Origin: Vitis vinifera | Lineage: Eukaryota; Streptophyta; Magnoliopsida; Vitales; Vitaceae | Assembly: GCF_030704535.1 (NCBI RefSeq) | Contig: NC_081817.1 | Span: 5,648,001 to 5,712,000, forward strand | Direction of reading: 5' to 3' | DNA: 64,000 bases | Shown here: piece after piece, positions 11,494-21,985 of the stretch | Layout: every line of letters begins with the position of its first letter | Position numbering within the stretch: position 1 is the stretch's first letter | Position numbers and translations under genes: made by a program | Notes under the pieces: model-generated | Seen by the model: only the letters and a program-made list of their open reading frames with translations | What the model was told of the DNA's origin: nothing | Database searches by the model: none

Positions 11494-12438
11494 TGTTCCA
11501 AGATGTTGCAAGGTCCACTCCTATGTGTCTCTCTCTCTCCAGGTGTTTGTCAGAGCTGCTTTTGCTCTCCCTATGTCCCTACCTCATGAAATTCGGCCAT
11601 GTGTTAGTTGGAATAGGTTAGAAGACCAAGTCATGTGGCACTTTACCTGGGATTTACCCAGAGCAAGTGATCAACAAACAAACTTCTATAAAAACCCCAT
11701 CAGATCTTAGAGGCTTGGCCACAGTTCCTCGAGAAACTTCATGAATGTTAGGAAAGCCCATCTTAGGAAACAATAGCACAGTTCAAGACTTTAGAGTTTG
11801 TGGGCTCATTATTAGAATTACAAAATGCCATTTTCAGGTTAAATCTATGCTGGATCCCATATTTCATTCTTAGGCTGGAAGCCAACACAGCCCAGATCAC
11901 CATAAGCATGTACCCTCATTCACATTTATGAGGTTCACTCTTATGCTCTAATTTCCAACTTCTAACCACATCCATGGTGTTTCACATATTTCTCTTTCCA
12001 ACCATTAAATCTGGTTGGTGGAAGAGTCATTTCCTTGACGTTTTCCAACCACCACCTCCTTCTGTCATCATCTTGGTTTCCATTTCCATCACCCAGTACC
12101 CCTCCAACCTCAGTAGTGATACAACCACACCTTCACATTCCAAGAGAAATTAGCAAACTTGAGTGCTAAAACGTCTCCTCTGGAATAAAATTAAGAACAA
12201 CATAAAATATATGTAAGGATTCAGAAAACCCTCCTCCAGCTCTGATGTAGAATTGAGAAATATTGGTTTACATCCCAGAACATTAAAAATGTAGGTATAG
12301 ATTATTTGTCTCACAATGATCGATACCCTTATATCACTTATCAGAACTGAAAAAGAGTTGAAGCATACAGCTTATTTTAAAGGCATAAACTAGTATATGA
12401 CACGGCATGTTATAACTTATAATTGGCATCAACGGCGC
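11494..12438. other. Spacer between the WPP-associated gene and the hydrolase gene
   Basis: This should contain the promoter and non-coding first exon of the WPP-associated gene on the left and the 3' UTR of the hydrolase on the right. No separate gene is supported. Confidence 0.5.
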
Positions 12439-13428
12439 CTACGCGCCACCATCTCCACCACCGGCAGCGGCACTTTCGGCTCTGGTTCGAAGCCACTCGA
12501 CGATGTCCCCAAACACCAACTCTACATTCTCATCAGGCTCACCCACCAACTGGTGGATCATATCGGGGTAGATCTTCAGCGTCTTATCCTTACTCGGGGC
12601 GCGTCGGTACAGCTCCTCCACGCACGCCGGATCGCACACCACGTCATCGGCGCCGTGCACCACTAGAAACGGCACCTCCATCTCACCGTATCTGTTTTGG
12701 ATCTCTCGGCACACTCTCAGAAGCTCCTGCGCTGTGGCGGCTCTCGGCCTCGCCACCGGACGGCGCGGGCTCGCCAGGGCCAGGTTCCGCTTCCACTCCA
12801 CCTTGAACGACAACTGCGGCAAGGCGCCGCGCGTGGGCACCACGCGCCACGTGGGGACCACGGCGGCCAAGAGGAACAGAAAGTGCTCTAATGGCCAAGG
12901 GGGTTTGAACTTGGGGCTTATTCCGCACATGGCGCCGTTAAGCACGAGGCCGTCCCAGGGGCGGCTAGGTCCGCGGCGGAGAGTGATGAGGAGGGCGATG
13001 GCCCCGCCGAGGGACTCGGAGTAGAGGAAGGAGGGGAGGGATGGCGCGTGGCGGGCACGGAAGGAGTCGAAGAAGGCGATGCAGTCATCGACGACAGGGT
13101 TGATGTCGGGGATATGGGCAACGAGGCCGTCGGAGAAGCCGTGGCCCTGGTGATCGATGGCGCAGGTGGCGAAACCGGCTTTGGTGAAATGGACGGCCGT
13201 GAGCTGGAGAAACCAGCTGGACTCGCCGGTGAAACCGTGGACGACGGCAAGAGTACCGATAATTTTAGTAGGAGGGAGGGGAGTCCAGGACTGCGTGAAG
13301 AGCTTCATGCCCCTGGAGTTGGTGATGTACTCGGAGGAGTGAGTGACCGAGTGACGAGCGTAGAACTCGGAGGGAGAGAGCGAGCCAAAGGGGCTCTGCT
13401 CGTTGGCCTCAGCCACTGGGTGCACCAT
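12439..13428 (-). CDS. Monoacylglycerol lipase-type alpha/beta hydrolase
   Basis: A 329-residue, single-exon serine hydrolase of the plant MAGL family (Hydrolase_4 fold), whose members cleave monoacylglycerols or related esters. Visible elements: oxyanion-hole segment VVHGFTGESSW (62-72), DHQGHGFSDG (92-101), nucleophile elbow YSESLGGA with Ser139, probable acid Asp262 in VVHGADDVVCDP, and His292 in DMIHQLVGE. The elbow is S-x-S-x-G where the classical form is G-x-S-x-G; other plant MAGLs I recall carry the same change. A cap region at about 170-235 includes PWPLEHFLF and PTWRVVPTR. The C-terminus ends in a Gly/Ala-rich tail. No signal peptide is apparent, so it is probably cytosolic or peripheral on membranes. 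The gene is strikingly GC-rich against its AT-rich surroundings. Substrate cannot be decided from sequence; caffeoylshikimate esterases are relatives. Confidence 0.92.
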   Translation of the reverse strand: MVHPVAEANEQSPFGSLSPSEFYARHSVTHSSEYITNSRGMKLFTQSWTPLPPTKIIGTLAVVHGFTGESSWFLQLTAVHFTKAGFATCAIDHQGHGFSDGLVAHIPDINPVVDDCIAFFDSFRARHAPSLPSFLYSESLGGAIALLITLRRGPSRPWDGLVLNGAMCGISPKFKPPWPLEHFLFLLAAVVPTWRVVPTRGALPQLSFKVEWKRNLALASPRRPVARPRAATAQELLRVCREIQNRYGEMEVPFLVVHGADDVVCDPACVEELYRRAPSKDKTLKIYPDMIHQLVGEPDENVELVFGDIVEWLRTRAESAAAGGGDGGA

Positions 13429-14519
13429 TGTTGGCTAAAATGCGCCTGGACTGAGAGGCTAGTAGTATCAACTATCAAGTGAAGCGCATATGCAGAGAGA
13501 AGAGGAGGGAGGGTTGTTGAAAACGGGTGGGGTGGATTTATTAATATTCAATGCCTCCATTCTTGGACATTATTCTGTGAATTTCGTCTCAAATTTCTGC
13601 GACTCTTTCAAATATGGACTATTTGGACAGACGATGAATCCCAAGCAACTCAAAATTTCAAAAATAACCCTGCTATTAACTTCTTCCTTTTTTCTTTTTC
13701 TTTTTTTAACGTCTTTACCTCAATTTATTTTCCTCCAAAACCACCATATCCCTCTGGTCTATTTTCCTCCAAATGTCTCTTTTCGTCTTTTCTCTATGTT
13801 TTATTCCAAAAAAAATTGAGAGAAAATGTGATGAAGAGAAAATAAAAAGGAAAAGTAGTAGCTGAAAATTAAAAAATAAAATAAAATAAAATAAATAAAT
13901 TATTTTTATATATTATTTTATTTAATTAAATTTTTTATATAAACATTAAATAATTTAAATATATATATAAACTTTTATTTAATTTTAATTATATTTTATT
14001 TTCTTTCACAAAAACTAAACATAAAAAATCATTTTCCTCTAATTTTTACAATTTTATCTAATTTCCTTGACTTTTTTTTTTCTATCTTACTAATTTTAAG
14101 TTAGTTTTATTTTGTTATCATCGAGATTGCACTAATTTTCTCTTACCACTATCAATTTTTGTTTATATTTCTCTCACTAAGACGCTCTCACCCAGTGATA
14201 AAGAAAAATCGATAATTATGGATATATCGATACTTTGATTTTACAGATATATCGATATATTTTGAAAAAAAAAATTGATAAGTTTAAAATTTATTAAAAC
14301 TTATGAAAATATAAGAAAAACATGTAATTAGAAGTATAATAAACATTTTAAAGTTATTTTGTTGGATAATTTGATATATATGTATGTGTTTGAAAATTGA
14401 AATTTTATAAATTATTTGAAAATCGAAGTTTTGAAAATTGGAGTTTTGAAAATTATTTAAAAAATTAAGTTTTGAAAATTAAATTTTGACACAAAAATAT
14501 GAAAAATTAAAAGGATGAC
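13429..14519. other. Hydrolase promoter and AT-rich spacer
   Basis: The first few hundred bases should contain the promoter of the hydrolase. From about 13840 the DNA becomes AT-rich, including an (AAAAT)n stretch at 13868-13895. At 14206-14260 there are repeated TATCGATA motifs (GATATATCGAT), a pattern I associate with dispersed grapevine repeats. No gene. Confidence 0.5.
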
Positions 14520-14974
14520 ATTTGACCTTTAGGGTAGTGCACTGGAAGGTGGCCGTGCATAGCCATGTGGGAGTGAGTCTCAGGGTAGAGAGATGCTGGT
14601 AGGAATGGGTAGAACTCTGGTGTGCTGCTGAAACTTCTTTAGATCAAAGCATCAAGTAGCTACAATCTCTTCATAAATATAAGCTTTCATCATTGAAAGG
14701 TGATGGAAATCTCCATTAAAATCAAGTTTTCATCTCGGCTCAAAATGGCATAAAAAAATTCAAGAGCATTATCCACTAAAGCACACACTCATGTAGCCAT
14801 ATATTCTACATTATTTCAACCACCAGAAAACCATTTGATGGCTACCACTTTCAACCATTAAACTTCCCATATTGTATCCACTTTAAACAATTACAAGAAT
14901 TATCCATTATGAAACCACAACTTCCTTAATGTTCAGCCATAAGAATCTTCATTATGCAACCACAATTTCCCCTT

Positions 14975-15330
14975 AACTCCATTAAAAATTTAGCTGCCAA
15001 TACACCTTATGCAGCTATCGAAATTCATTTTTTTAACATTGAAACTTCAACCACATTCTCTATTGAAACACGCACTGAAATTCAGCTACATTCCCTCACT
15101 ACCACCATATGCGATCCATAATATCACCTAAACTCCACTGAAAATTCAACCGCCAATACACCTTATGCAACCACCAAAATTCATCTTTTTACCATTGGAA
15201 ATTCAGTCACATTCTTTATTGAAACATGCACTCAAATTCAACTACATTCCCTCACTGGATTCTCACCATAAAAACCACCATATGCAGCCCACAATATCAC
15301 CTAAACTCCATTAAAAATTCAGTCTCCAAG
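14975..15330. repeat. Diverged tandem repeat, period about 156 bp
   Basis: Three starts of the same unit occur at 14975, 15131 and 15304 (AACTCCATTAAAAATT, AACTCCACTGAAAATT, AACTCCATTAAAAATT). Within each full unit follow CCAATACACCTTATGCA, AAATTCAT, CACATTCT, ATTGAAACA and ACATTCCCTCACT in the same order. The second unit is longer by about 17 bp because of a short insertion. Flanking DNA from 14820 has weaker similarity. Confidence 0.75.
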
Positions 15331-18300
15331 AATCCACTAACAACAATGAAAATTCAGTAAGTTTTGGTTAGCTTCCGCAAGCACAAGTGGAAGAGTAGAA
15401 CTCCACTTTCAGCAAATAAAAAAAAAATTCTCATTTTCTCCAACCATAGCCCGGCCATTGATGATATCATTCCACCATCAACAAGAAACATAGCAATAAA
15501 TAGAGAAGAATAAAAAAAAAAATCAAAAACAGAGTATGAACTTAGCTCTTTTTCATGAATTGTCAAAGAGCTAGGAACAGGTGGATTTAGCAAAGAAAGC
15601 AAGCATGATTCTTATATATATCAAGTCCAGGGATGGAGTCATGCATCAACTACTTACAGGAGGAGTCAAGGAAACCAAGATAAAATCAAATAGAGCATGT
15701 ATGCAAACAAACAGATTCAGCCAAACAGACTAAAAATCCTTAATGTCCAAACCAAACAATAAAATTACACCCAAGAATCCGCAGAAAAATGTAGGAGAAT
15801 GATATGAAAATGAGGAAATGTGAGGTTCACAAAGACCTTACTTGGGAGGCCTTTCCTCGAGCAAGACTTTTTTCGTCCAGCTTCCCAATTCTTTTTCCTC
15901 TGCTCCTACTCTCTCTATCTCACAGTTTTTCTTGTTTTCCTTGCAAGAATATCAGTAGACTCACAACTCTCCTTTTTTCCCTCAAGCTCCCCAATGGATC
16001 CTCTCTAACAGCTCATCATCGGAAAATGTTCCCCCTAAACTAGAATCCGAATCTTCTCTTTTCTTAATGTCTCTTATCTGATCTATCTTCCATTACCTCA
16101 CTCTCTTGAAATCACTCCCTTATAACCCTCTAGTTCTCCCTTTCTTTGCTCTGTTTTTCTTTCTTCTTTTTTTTTCAGTCTCTGGCTCCTTCCAAAAACT
16201 CGTTTTCTGCAACTCTCTTCTTCTCGAATCCCTTTCTTTGTCACACTCCTCCGGTCTCCTCCTTCTTCTCTATCTAATGCTCAGATCATCATCATCTTAA
16301 ACTCCCTCCTTCCAGCCATCTCTCTCTTCCCCTTTTTGCTCTGTTTTTCTTCCATTCCCAGTCTCTACCTGTTCCACTGCTTACCCTCTACTCCCCTACC
16401 CTCTATTCAAAAAATGTCTCCATCTCAACCACCACCATGGCAAGGTGGTATTGTGTTTTTGCCACATGTCCCATGCAGTTCTGAGCACTTATGGAGGTTG
16501 TCTCCCACTCCTCCAAATGAAAACAACAAAAAAAAAAAAACCAGTTCCTCTCCGGTCCGAAAAGAGGTCTAAAGTATGATATAATTTATTATATTTGATA
16601 ATAATATGGTATGAGTGAGTAAAAAAAAAATGTAAATTCTATAAGTATAAATTTATTATTAAATTACATCAAATATTATCCAATAATAATATTATAATAT
16701 ATCTAATTTTAAAATATATTTAATATTAAAATTATGATACATTTAATTTAATTTAATTGTATTAAATGGGATAAAATAAATGATGATATATGTATAATTT
16801 TTTTATATTTAATTTGTATATTAATAATATTTAAAATACTATGAAAAAATTATCATAATAATTTTTATATTTTTGGTAATTAATTAAAAAATTATTTGAT
16901 TATAAAATAATTATCTTTTAATAATTTTTTTATAGGATAACTTTTAATATAAATACTTTAAGATATTTTAAAAGTTAATATATATTACACCACTTAAAAT
17001 AAGGTGACTTGGACTCCTCAACTGCGTAGAAAATAAGGTGAGTTTTGATCGCATTTGACTGGAGTTGGTAGCAATTTTTTTTGCCAAAATTTCGACAAAA
17101 ATTTATATTTTCCTTGCTTCACTGATTAATAGGTAAATGTTGAAATCTCGGCGAAATTTTGGTGAAAAATGTCAATTTTTTTGGATATTTCTGGTCTCTA
17201 ACATTTCGATCCTCTATTTTGTTTCCATGACTACCGAAAACGTGATATTTCGGCGAAATTTTTTCAAAATTTATGGAAATTTTCATCCATGCTCTCACCT
17301 CATGGTACTCTCATTTATAAGTTGCAATCCTCTTTTAAAAAAGCATGAAGAAAAATATATGACAAGATCAAACAAAAGTAAATATATATATATATATATA
17401 TAACTATGACAAGATTAAATAAAAGTAAAAAAATAATAATAATGATAACTGAAACAACGTTAGGTTGCTATTCTTAGCACTTATGGTTGTACGGAAATTA
17501 TGAAATTTTAGACTAAAACTCAATGAAATTACTTGTAAAAGATATTTATATGAATTGAAGTGATATTCATATTTAACATTATAAATTTGAATGTCACAAG
17601 TGTCAAGTTTTTTATAGATGAAACTTAAGGACAATTAAGTATGGCTTAAATATTGATGGACAATTCAATGATATTGAGTTGCTTGCAAGGAATGTTAACA
17701 CCAATTAAGTCTAACATTGTTTATCAGTACTAATATTCAAATCATTTTTTGTTAGAATGATTAATAAAGTGAAAATAATGTTTCAAAAGAGATTGGGTGC
17801 AAAATGAAAATATGTACCACTTTGAAGGTTGTTAAGGTAAGGATAATGGGATTAAGAAGAATACGACCTATGAAAAATTCTTAAGATTTATATGTCACAT
17901 TCTAAAAGCAAATCCAACATAGTGTCATTATTCAATGAAATAAGTATTCAATGTTAATATACCAACTCCCATACAACTAAGTTATTATGGGGATGTGAAA
18001 TTTTTCATTCATTTAAATTACACAAATGATAGGTTACCAATTCTATTAAATATCACAATAGAAAAGAGAATAAATGGGCATGAATCAATCATCCATATTA
18101 ATTTTGATTATCATACGTAATTTGAGTTTGAGAAAGAAATCGATGGAGACCTTATATCCATACATACAAGTAAACCTCAAAGTGACTTTGATGATGAAAG
18201 CAAAACAATATTAAATTATAATCCACTTAATTGTTTTGATAGTAATGACTTGAACATTAACAAGGATGATGACGATGGTGGGATGAATGTTAACCCTATT

Positions 18301-19766
18301 GAGAGTGGCCAAATGACCCAAATTAATTAAATAAAAAAGACAACCATAGAATATGAAATTAATGAAAATTAAACATAAGGAAAGAGTTATACTAGTGTCA
18401 CTTGTTATAACCATATGAAAGACCACCAAATATGCTATAATAAGAAAGAAATGCAAAAAGGAGTTATACATGATTACTTAGAAAGTAAAGTTTCAATTTT
18501 AAACATTAAAACCTTCAACCATGTCATTACATGTGCAATCAAATTAAGAAATTCTTATTTATTTGAAATAAGGAAATATTATTCAATATATGCATGTAGC
18601 TAAGACAGTATCTCCCCTTCTCATCATCATGCAAATATTTGGTTGGTCATCAACTCAATCAAAACACATTGTAACGTTTGAAATAAGTATAGGGTGGGGA
18701 TCAACTAGGTCTAAGTGAAAATCAAAAAACAATAAATCCAAGCTAATTAGAATTGACCAAATCAGTTTGGTTTTCAGTTTCTTTATCTCCTAATCAATAA
18801 AATCCAAAAAAAAACCAACATTTTGAGACTAATATCTCTTGTGGTTTATAATTATTCAATGTTTGATGAGTTTTTTATATTACACTCTATTAAATTAATT
18901 TATTATTAGAAGACTATGGTCACATTGATTTCTAAATGTACTCATTATATTTTGGGTTATAATTTTTAAATGTATTTTTAATGTCAAATCAAAGTTGGTT
19001 TTAATTACTTTTAAAAACAAATTGAACTTAAGGCTTAAATTAATTTGTATCCAACCGATCATTTCAATAGAACTAAATCAAATCAACCTCAAATAAGCTT
19101 GGTTTAGTTGAGTTTTTTCATCATTGAAATGTCAATTTGATTTTGATTCAAGCAAAAAATCAACCATATCAACTCGATTTAACTTTTCTTTTAAAAAAAA
19201 TTGATTAAAGCATGCATTTTTACACTCCTAGGATAAACTATAACGAGGCATAGAGAGAGAGAGAATTTGCTCTAAATTTTATTTGAGGATCACTAAATAA
19301 GGGATTTTATTGTGTTTTACCATCTTATAATTAGGTCTTATATATAAAGCAAAAGAATCATGATATCGTTATCAATATAATTATTAACCATGACAATTAA
19401 TTTAAGTATTTTTTATGGCTTTTGGTGTCTATCTTTTTGGGTTTCACACATCAATAAGGCATGTTATTTCAATCAATAAAACTTTTTCAATGACAAAATT
19501 GTTATGAATTTTGTTTGTTGCAGCATGCAAGGATGACAATAATCATAAATGTCCTTTGTGTTTTAGAATTGTGATTCTAAAAATGATTCTTCTTGGGAAT
19601 GTCTCCTTATAAAATTGTATGAAGTGATTGAAGATGTTGATGATTTAGTCATGGTTTTGGATCATCACAACAACATTAAAAAGTTGTGCAAAAAGTGTTT
19701 CCCTGTGTAAGCCATGGTGTATGTAGTTATTGTACAAAATAAAACTTCAAAACAAACTTTAAAAAT
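15331..19766. other. Gene desert, degenerate repeats
   Basis: No supported gene. 15800-16570 is pyrimidine-rich with overlapping open frames of low complexity. 16570-17000 is almost pure A/T. 17080-17280 has repeated TTTCGGCGAAATTTT-like motifs. 17386-17402 is an (AT)n run. 17640-18330 keeps scattered open stretches, including an Asp-rich one at 18178-18330 on the plus strand, possibly a relic of a transposase, with many stops. No domain was recognised. Confidence 0.5.
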
Positions 19767-19771
19767 GTCAT

Positions 19772-20951
19772 TGTTAGCCCAAGGGTTCTTCTAATCAGGT
19801 TTTGATGATAACAAACCGTGGTTAAGTGACTAATTGTTTTAAATTGTTAAGAATCTCAGGTATAATCTCAGGGACCAAACGAATACGGGATAAAGACCAT
19901 TTGGAAGACTTGTGATCATAGGAAATGAATGTAAGATGATAGCATGAGTGCACTTAGGATGTTCATACATTTTCATGCATCTAAGAAAACTCGGTTTATT
20001 CTTTAAAACTTGATTTTCTTTGAAACCCGCGTTTTATCAAATATACCTTAGGCAAATTGACTCAAAATTGACATATTAACTCTCCTAAAGACCTTGCCTA
20101 AGTATTGGAAAAGAAAGAAATCAAAAAGGATAGGTTTTCAGGGCCAAAAGGCTCATCCGGTCGAGGCTATGGCCAACCGGCTCAACCGGTTGGGGAACCG
20201 GTCGACCGGTTTCCCTTGTCCGGTCGAGGGAGGCACAAAAACCTTCTCTCTCTCCCAGTAGCTTCCTCTTCCCGGTCGAGCCTCACCCCTTGTCCGGTCG
20301 AGGCAACGGTAACCTGCTATGCATTAAATGCTCCAACGGCTAGTGATCCGGTCGACCCTTTGCTCGTCCGGTCGAGGCTACTTTCTGTTGTTTTTGTCTC
20401 CCGAGCTTAGAAACCTATAAATTGAGAGCTCCTCTTCATTTATGACAGAGAGAACAATTGCATTCAAAGCCTACCTACCTGTTCTTGATCAAAAAAGCTC
20501 TCATCTTCTTTCTTAGTGCATTAAACCATCAATTGCATATTCTTAGTGCACTCTTGCAATTCATCCTAGCCTTCTCTTGTACTTGAGCCTTCATTAAGCT
20601 AGGTTGAGAGTTTCATCCTTGTGTAAACTGAGTGTGAAAGCCTTCAAGTGGTACAAATCTTGAAGAGATTGTGTAAGAGCCCATTGGAGCCGGAATCCAA
20701 GTGTAAGACGATTGAAAGCTTGATTGTAGCTTCAAGTTAGTGGAACCCTTACTCGGTTAGGAGATTGAGGAGAGTGGACGTAGGCAAGGGAGTGCCGAAC
20801 CACTATAAATCTGAGTTTGAATTCTCTACCTTTATCTCTTTCCTTTATTTATTTTGTGCATATATTATTGTGTGGAAAAAGATTTTGAAAAACCCAATTC
20901 ACCCCCCCTTTTGGGTATTTTCCTTAATTATTCATAGCCTTTGTTTTATCA
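19772..20951 (+). mobile_element. Solo LTR, Copia SIRE1/Maximus-like, with 5-bp target duplication
   Basis: A 1180-bp segment begins TGTTAGCCCAAGG and ends TTTGTTTTATCA, and is flanked on both sides by the same five bases, GTCAT (19767-19771 and 20952-20956). No internal retroelement sequence lies next to it, so this is a solo LTR left by recombination between the two LTRs of a full element. The opening phrase with TTTTGATGATAACAAAC and the closing CCAATTCACCCCCC resemble LTRs of the SIRE1/Maximus copia lineage; that family name is from memory. A TATA motif (CCTATAAATT) sits near 20414-20423 in the position expected of the U3/R boundary. Confidence 0.9.
20155..20375. repeat. CCGGTCGA motif cluster inside the solo LTR
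   Basis: CCGGTCGA or its close variants (CCGGTTG, CCGGCTC) occur about eight times in 220 bp, including the palindrome CCGGTCGACCGG near 20205. They lie upstream of the LTR TATA box, so they may be an enhancer-like array or a hairpin. The cluster is far richer in GC and CpG than any surrounding DNA. Confidence 0.8.
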
Positions 20952-20956
20952 GTCAT

Positions 20957-21190
20957 AATTCATAAGTTATTCTATGATGTTCCCTACAAACATCACTAAT
21001 TGAAGTTTAATGTTATATTTAGGAAATTACAAATAATTTCTCTAAGAGTAGCAATATACATAATGAATGCATGTGTTGATTAATTTATTTGTTATACTCC
21101 ATCAAAAAAAATATATAATGTTAAATACTTCATCAATTTGAGACTTTAAGTGAGTGCTTTAAACATTCCAAGTGGCTCTGAAATCCTATA
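20957..21190. other. Spacer
   Basis: AT-rich sequence leading into the array that follows; the last part (from about 21120) may be a damaged first unit of that array. Confidence 0.4.
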
Positions 21191-21985
21191 ACACATAATG
21201 AGGGCATTGTACTTATATAAAAGGTGATTGCGATATTTCATCTGGATAAAAGAAGTTCTTTGCACTACATATGTGACATTCTCTTATTTAGGTAGATGCA
21301 TATTAAAGTCATGAGGATTCCCTGTGCCTAAAGTGGATAATATATACATAGGAGAGAGCAAATCATTATAAATGGTATCAAAGTTAGTCTTCAACCCAAA
21401 GTGAGACTTTATCCGTCCAACCTCACAAAATATGTTTATCTATTAGAGCTTGTAATTCTATGAAACACAATAAAGATGTTATGTCTGCATAGAAAGATGA
21501 TTGTGGGTATGATGATTATAATATTCCACATCGATTAAAGGAATAGGTGAACAATATTTACACACAAAAAAAAGTGCTTTGAGTATTTTGAGTGGCCACA
21601 CAATCTCACTAGACATAACAAAAACGTTGTGTATGCATAAGGGGTGATTGTGATGTCCCATATAAAATGGGCTAAAAAGTTTTTTACACTATATATATAG
21701 TAAACTTTTCTTAATTGGGTAGACACATTTTAAAGTAGTGAGAACTTATTGGACCTAAAACAAACAATACTTACATAAGATGGAGTAAATTATTACAAAT
21801 AATATTAGAGTCGATCGTCAATCCTAATATGGAACTTTGTCTTTCTAGCTTGTAAAGTGTATGTCTATTTGCCCCGCAATCCCATGTAACATAATGAGAA
21901 GATTGTGTTTACATGAGAAGGTAATTATGATATTTCATATCAATTAAAAAAAAAAAAGTTTTAACACTATAGAAGTAGTGAGTTC
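21191..21985. repeat. Degenerate tandem array of a TRIM-like terminal repeat
   Basis: The phrase TGATATTTCAT or its variants (ATATTCCACATCG, TGATGTCCCATAT, TGATATTTCATATC) appears near 21229, 21517, 21649 and 21928. Alternate copies are about 410-420 bp apart. Between them come, in constant order, a GTAGA-CATATTAAAG or AGACACATTTTAAAG segment, a CCTAAA-TGGATAATA or CCTAAAACAAACAATA segment, and a tRNA-primer-site-like AAATGGTATCAAAG (21371) or AATAATATTAGAG (21799). The same order (GTGATGTCCCACATCGG ... AATGGTATCAGAGC) is known from short non-coding plant LTR elements of the TRIM type, which often form tandem LTR arrays. Confidence 0.6.

Noticed and set aside
12423..13482. Several GC-rich frames on both strands, some Pro/Ser-rich
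   Set aside because: Shadows of the GC-rich hydrolase gene; only the minus-strand 329-residue frame has catalytic motifs.
17640..18603. Possible decayed Mutator-type transposase
   Set aside because: Only scattered Asp/Asn-rich open stretches with many stops remain; no transposase motif could be pointed to.
20105..20410. 101-codon plus-strand frame
   Set aside because: It lies wholly inside the solo LTR and merely reads through the CCGGTCGA repeats.
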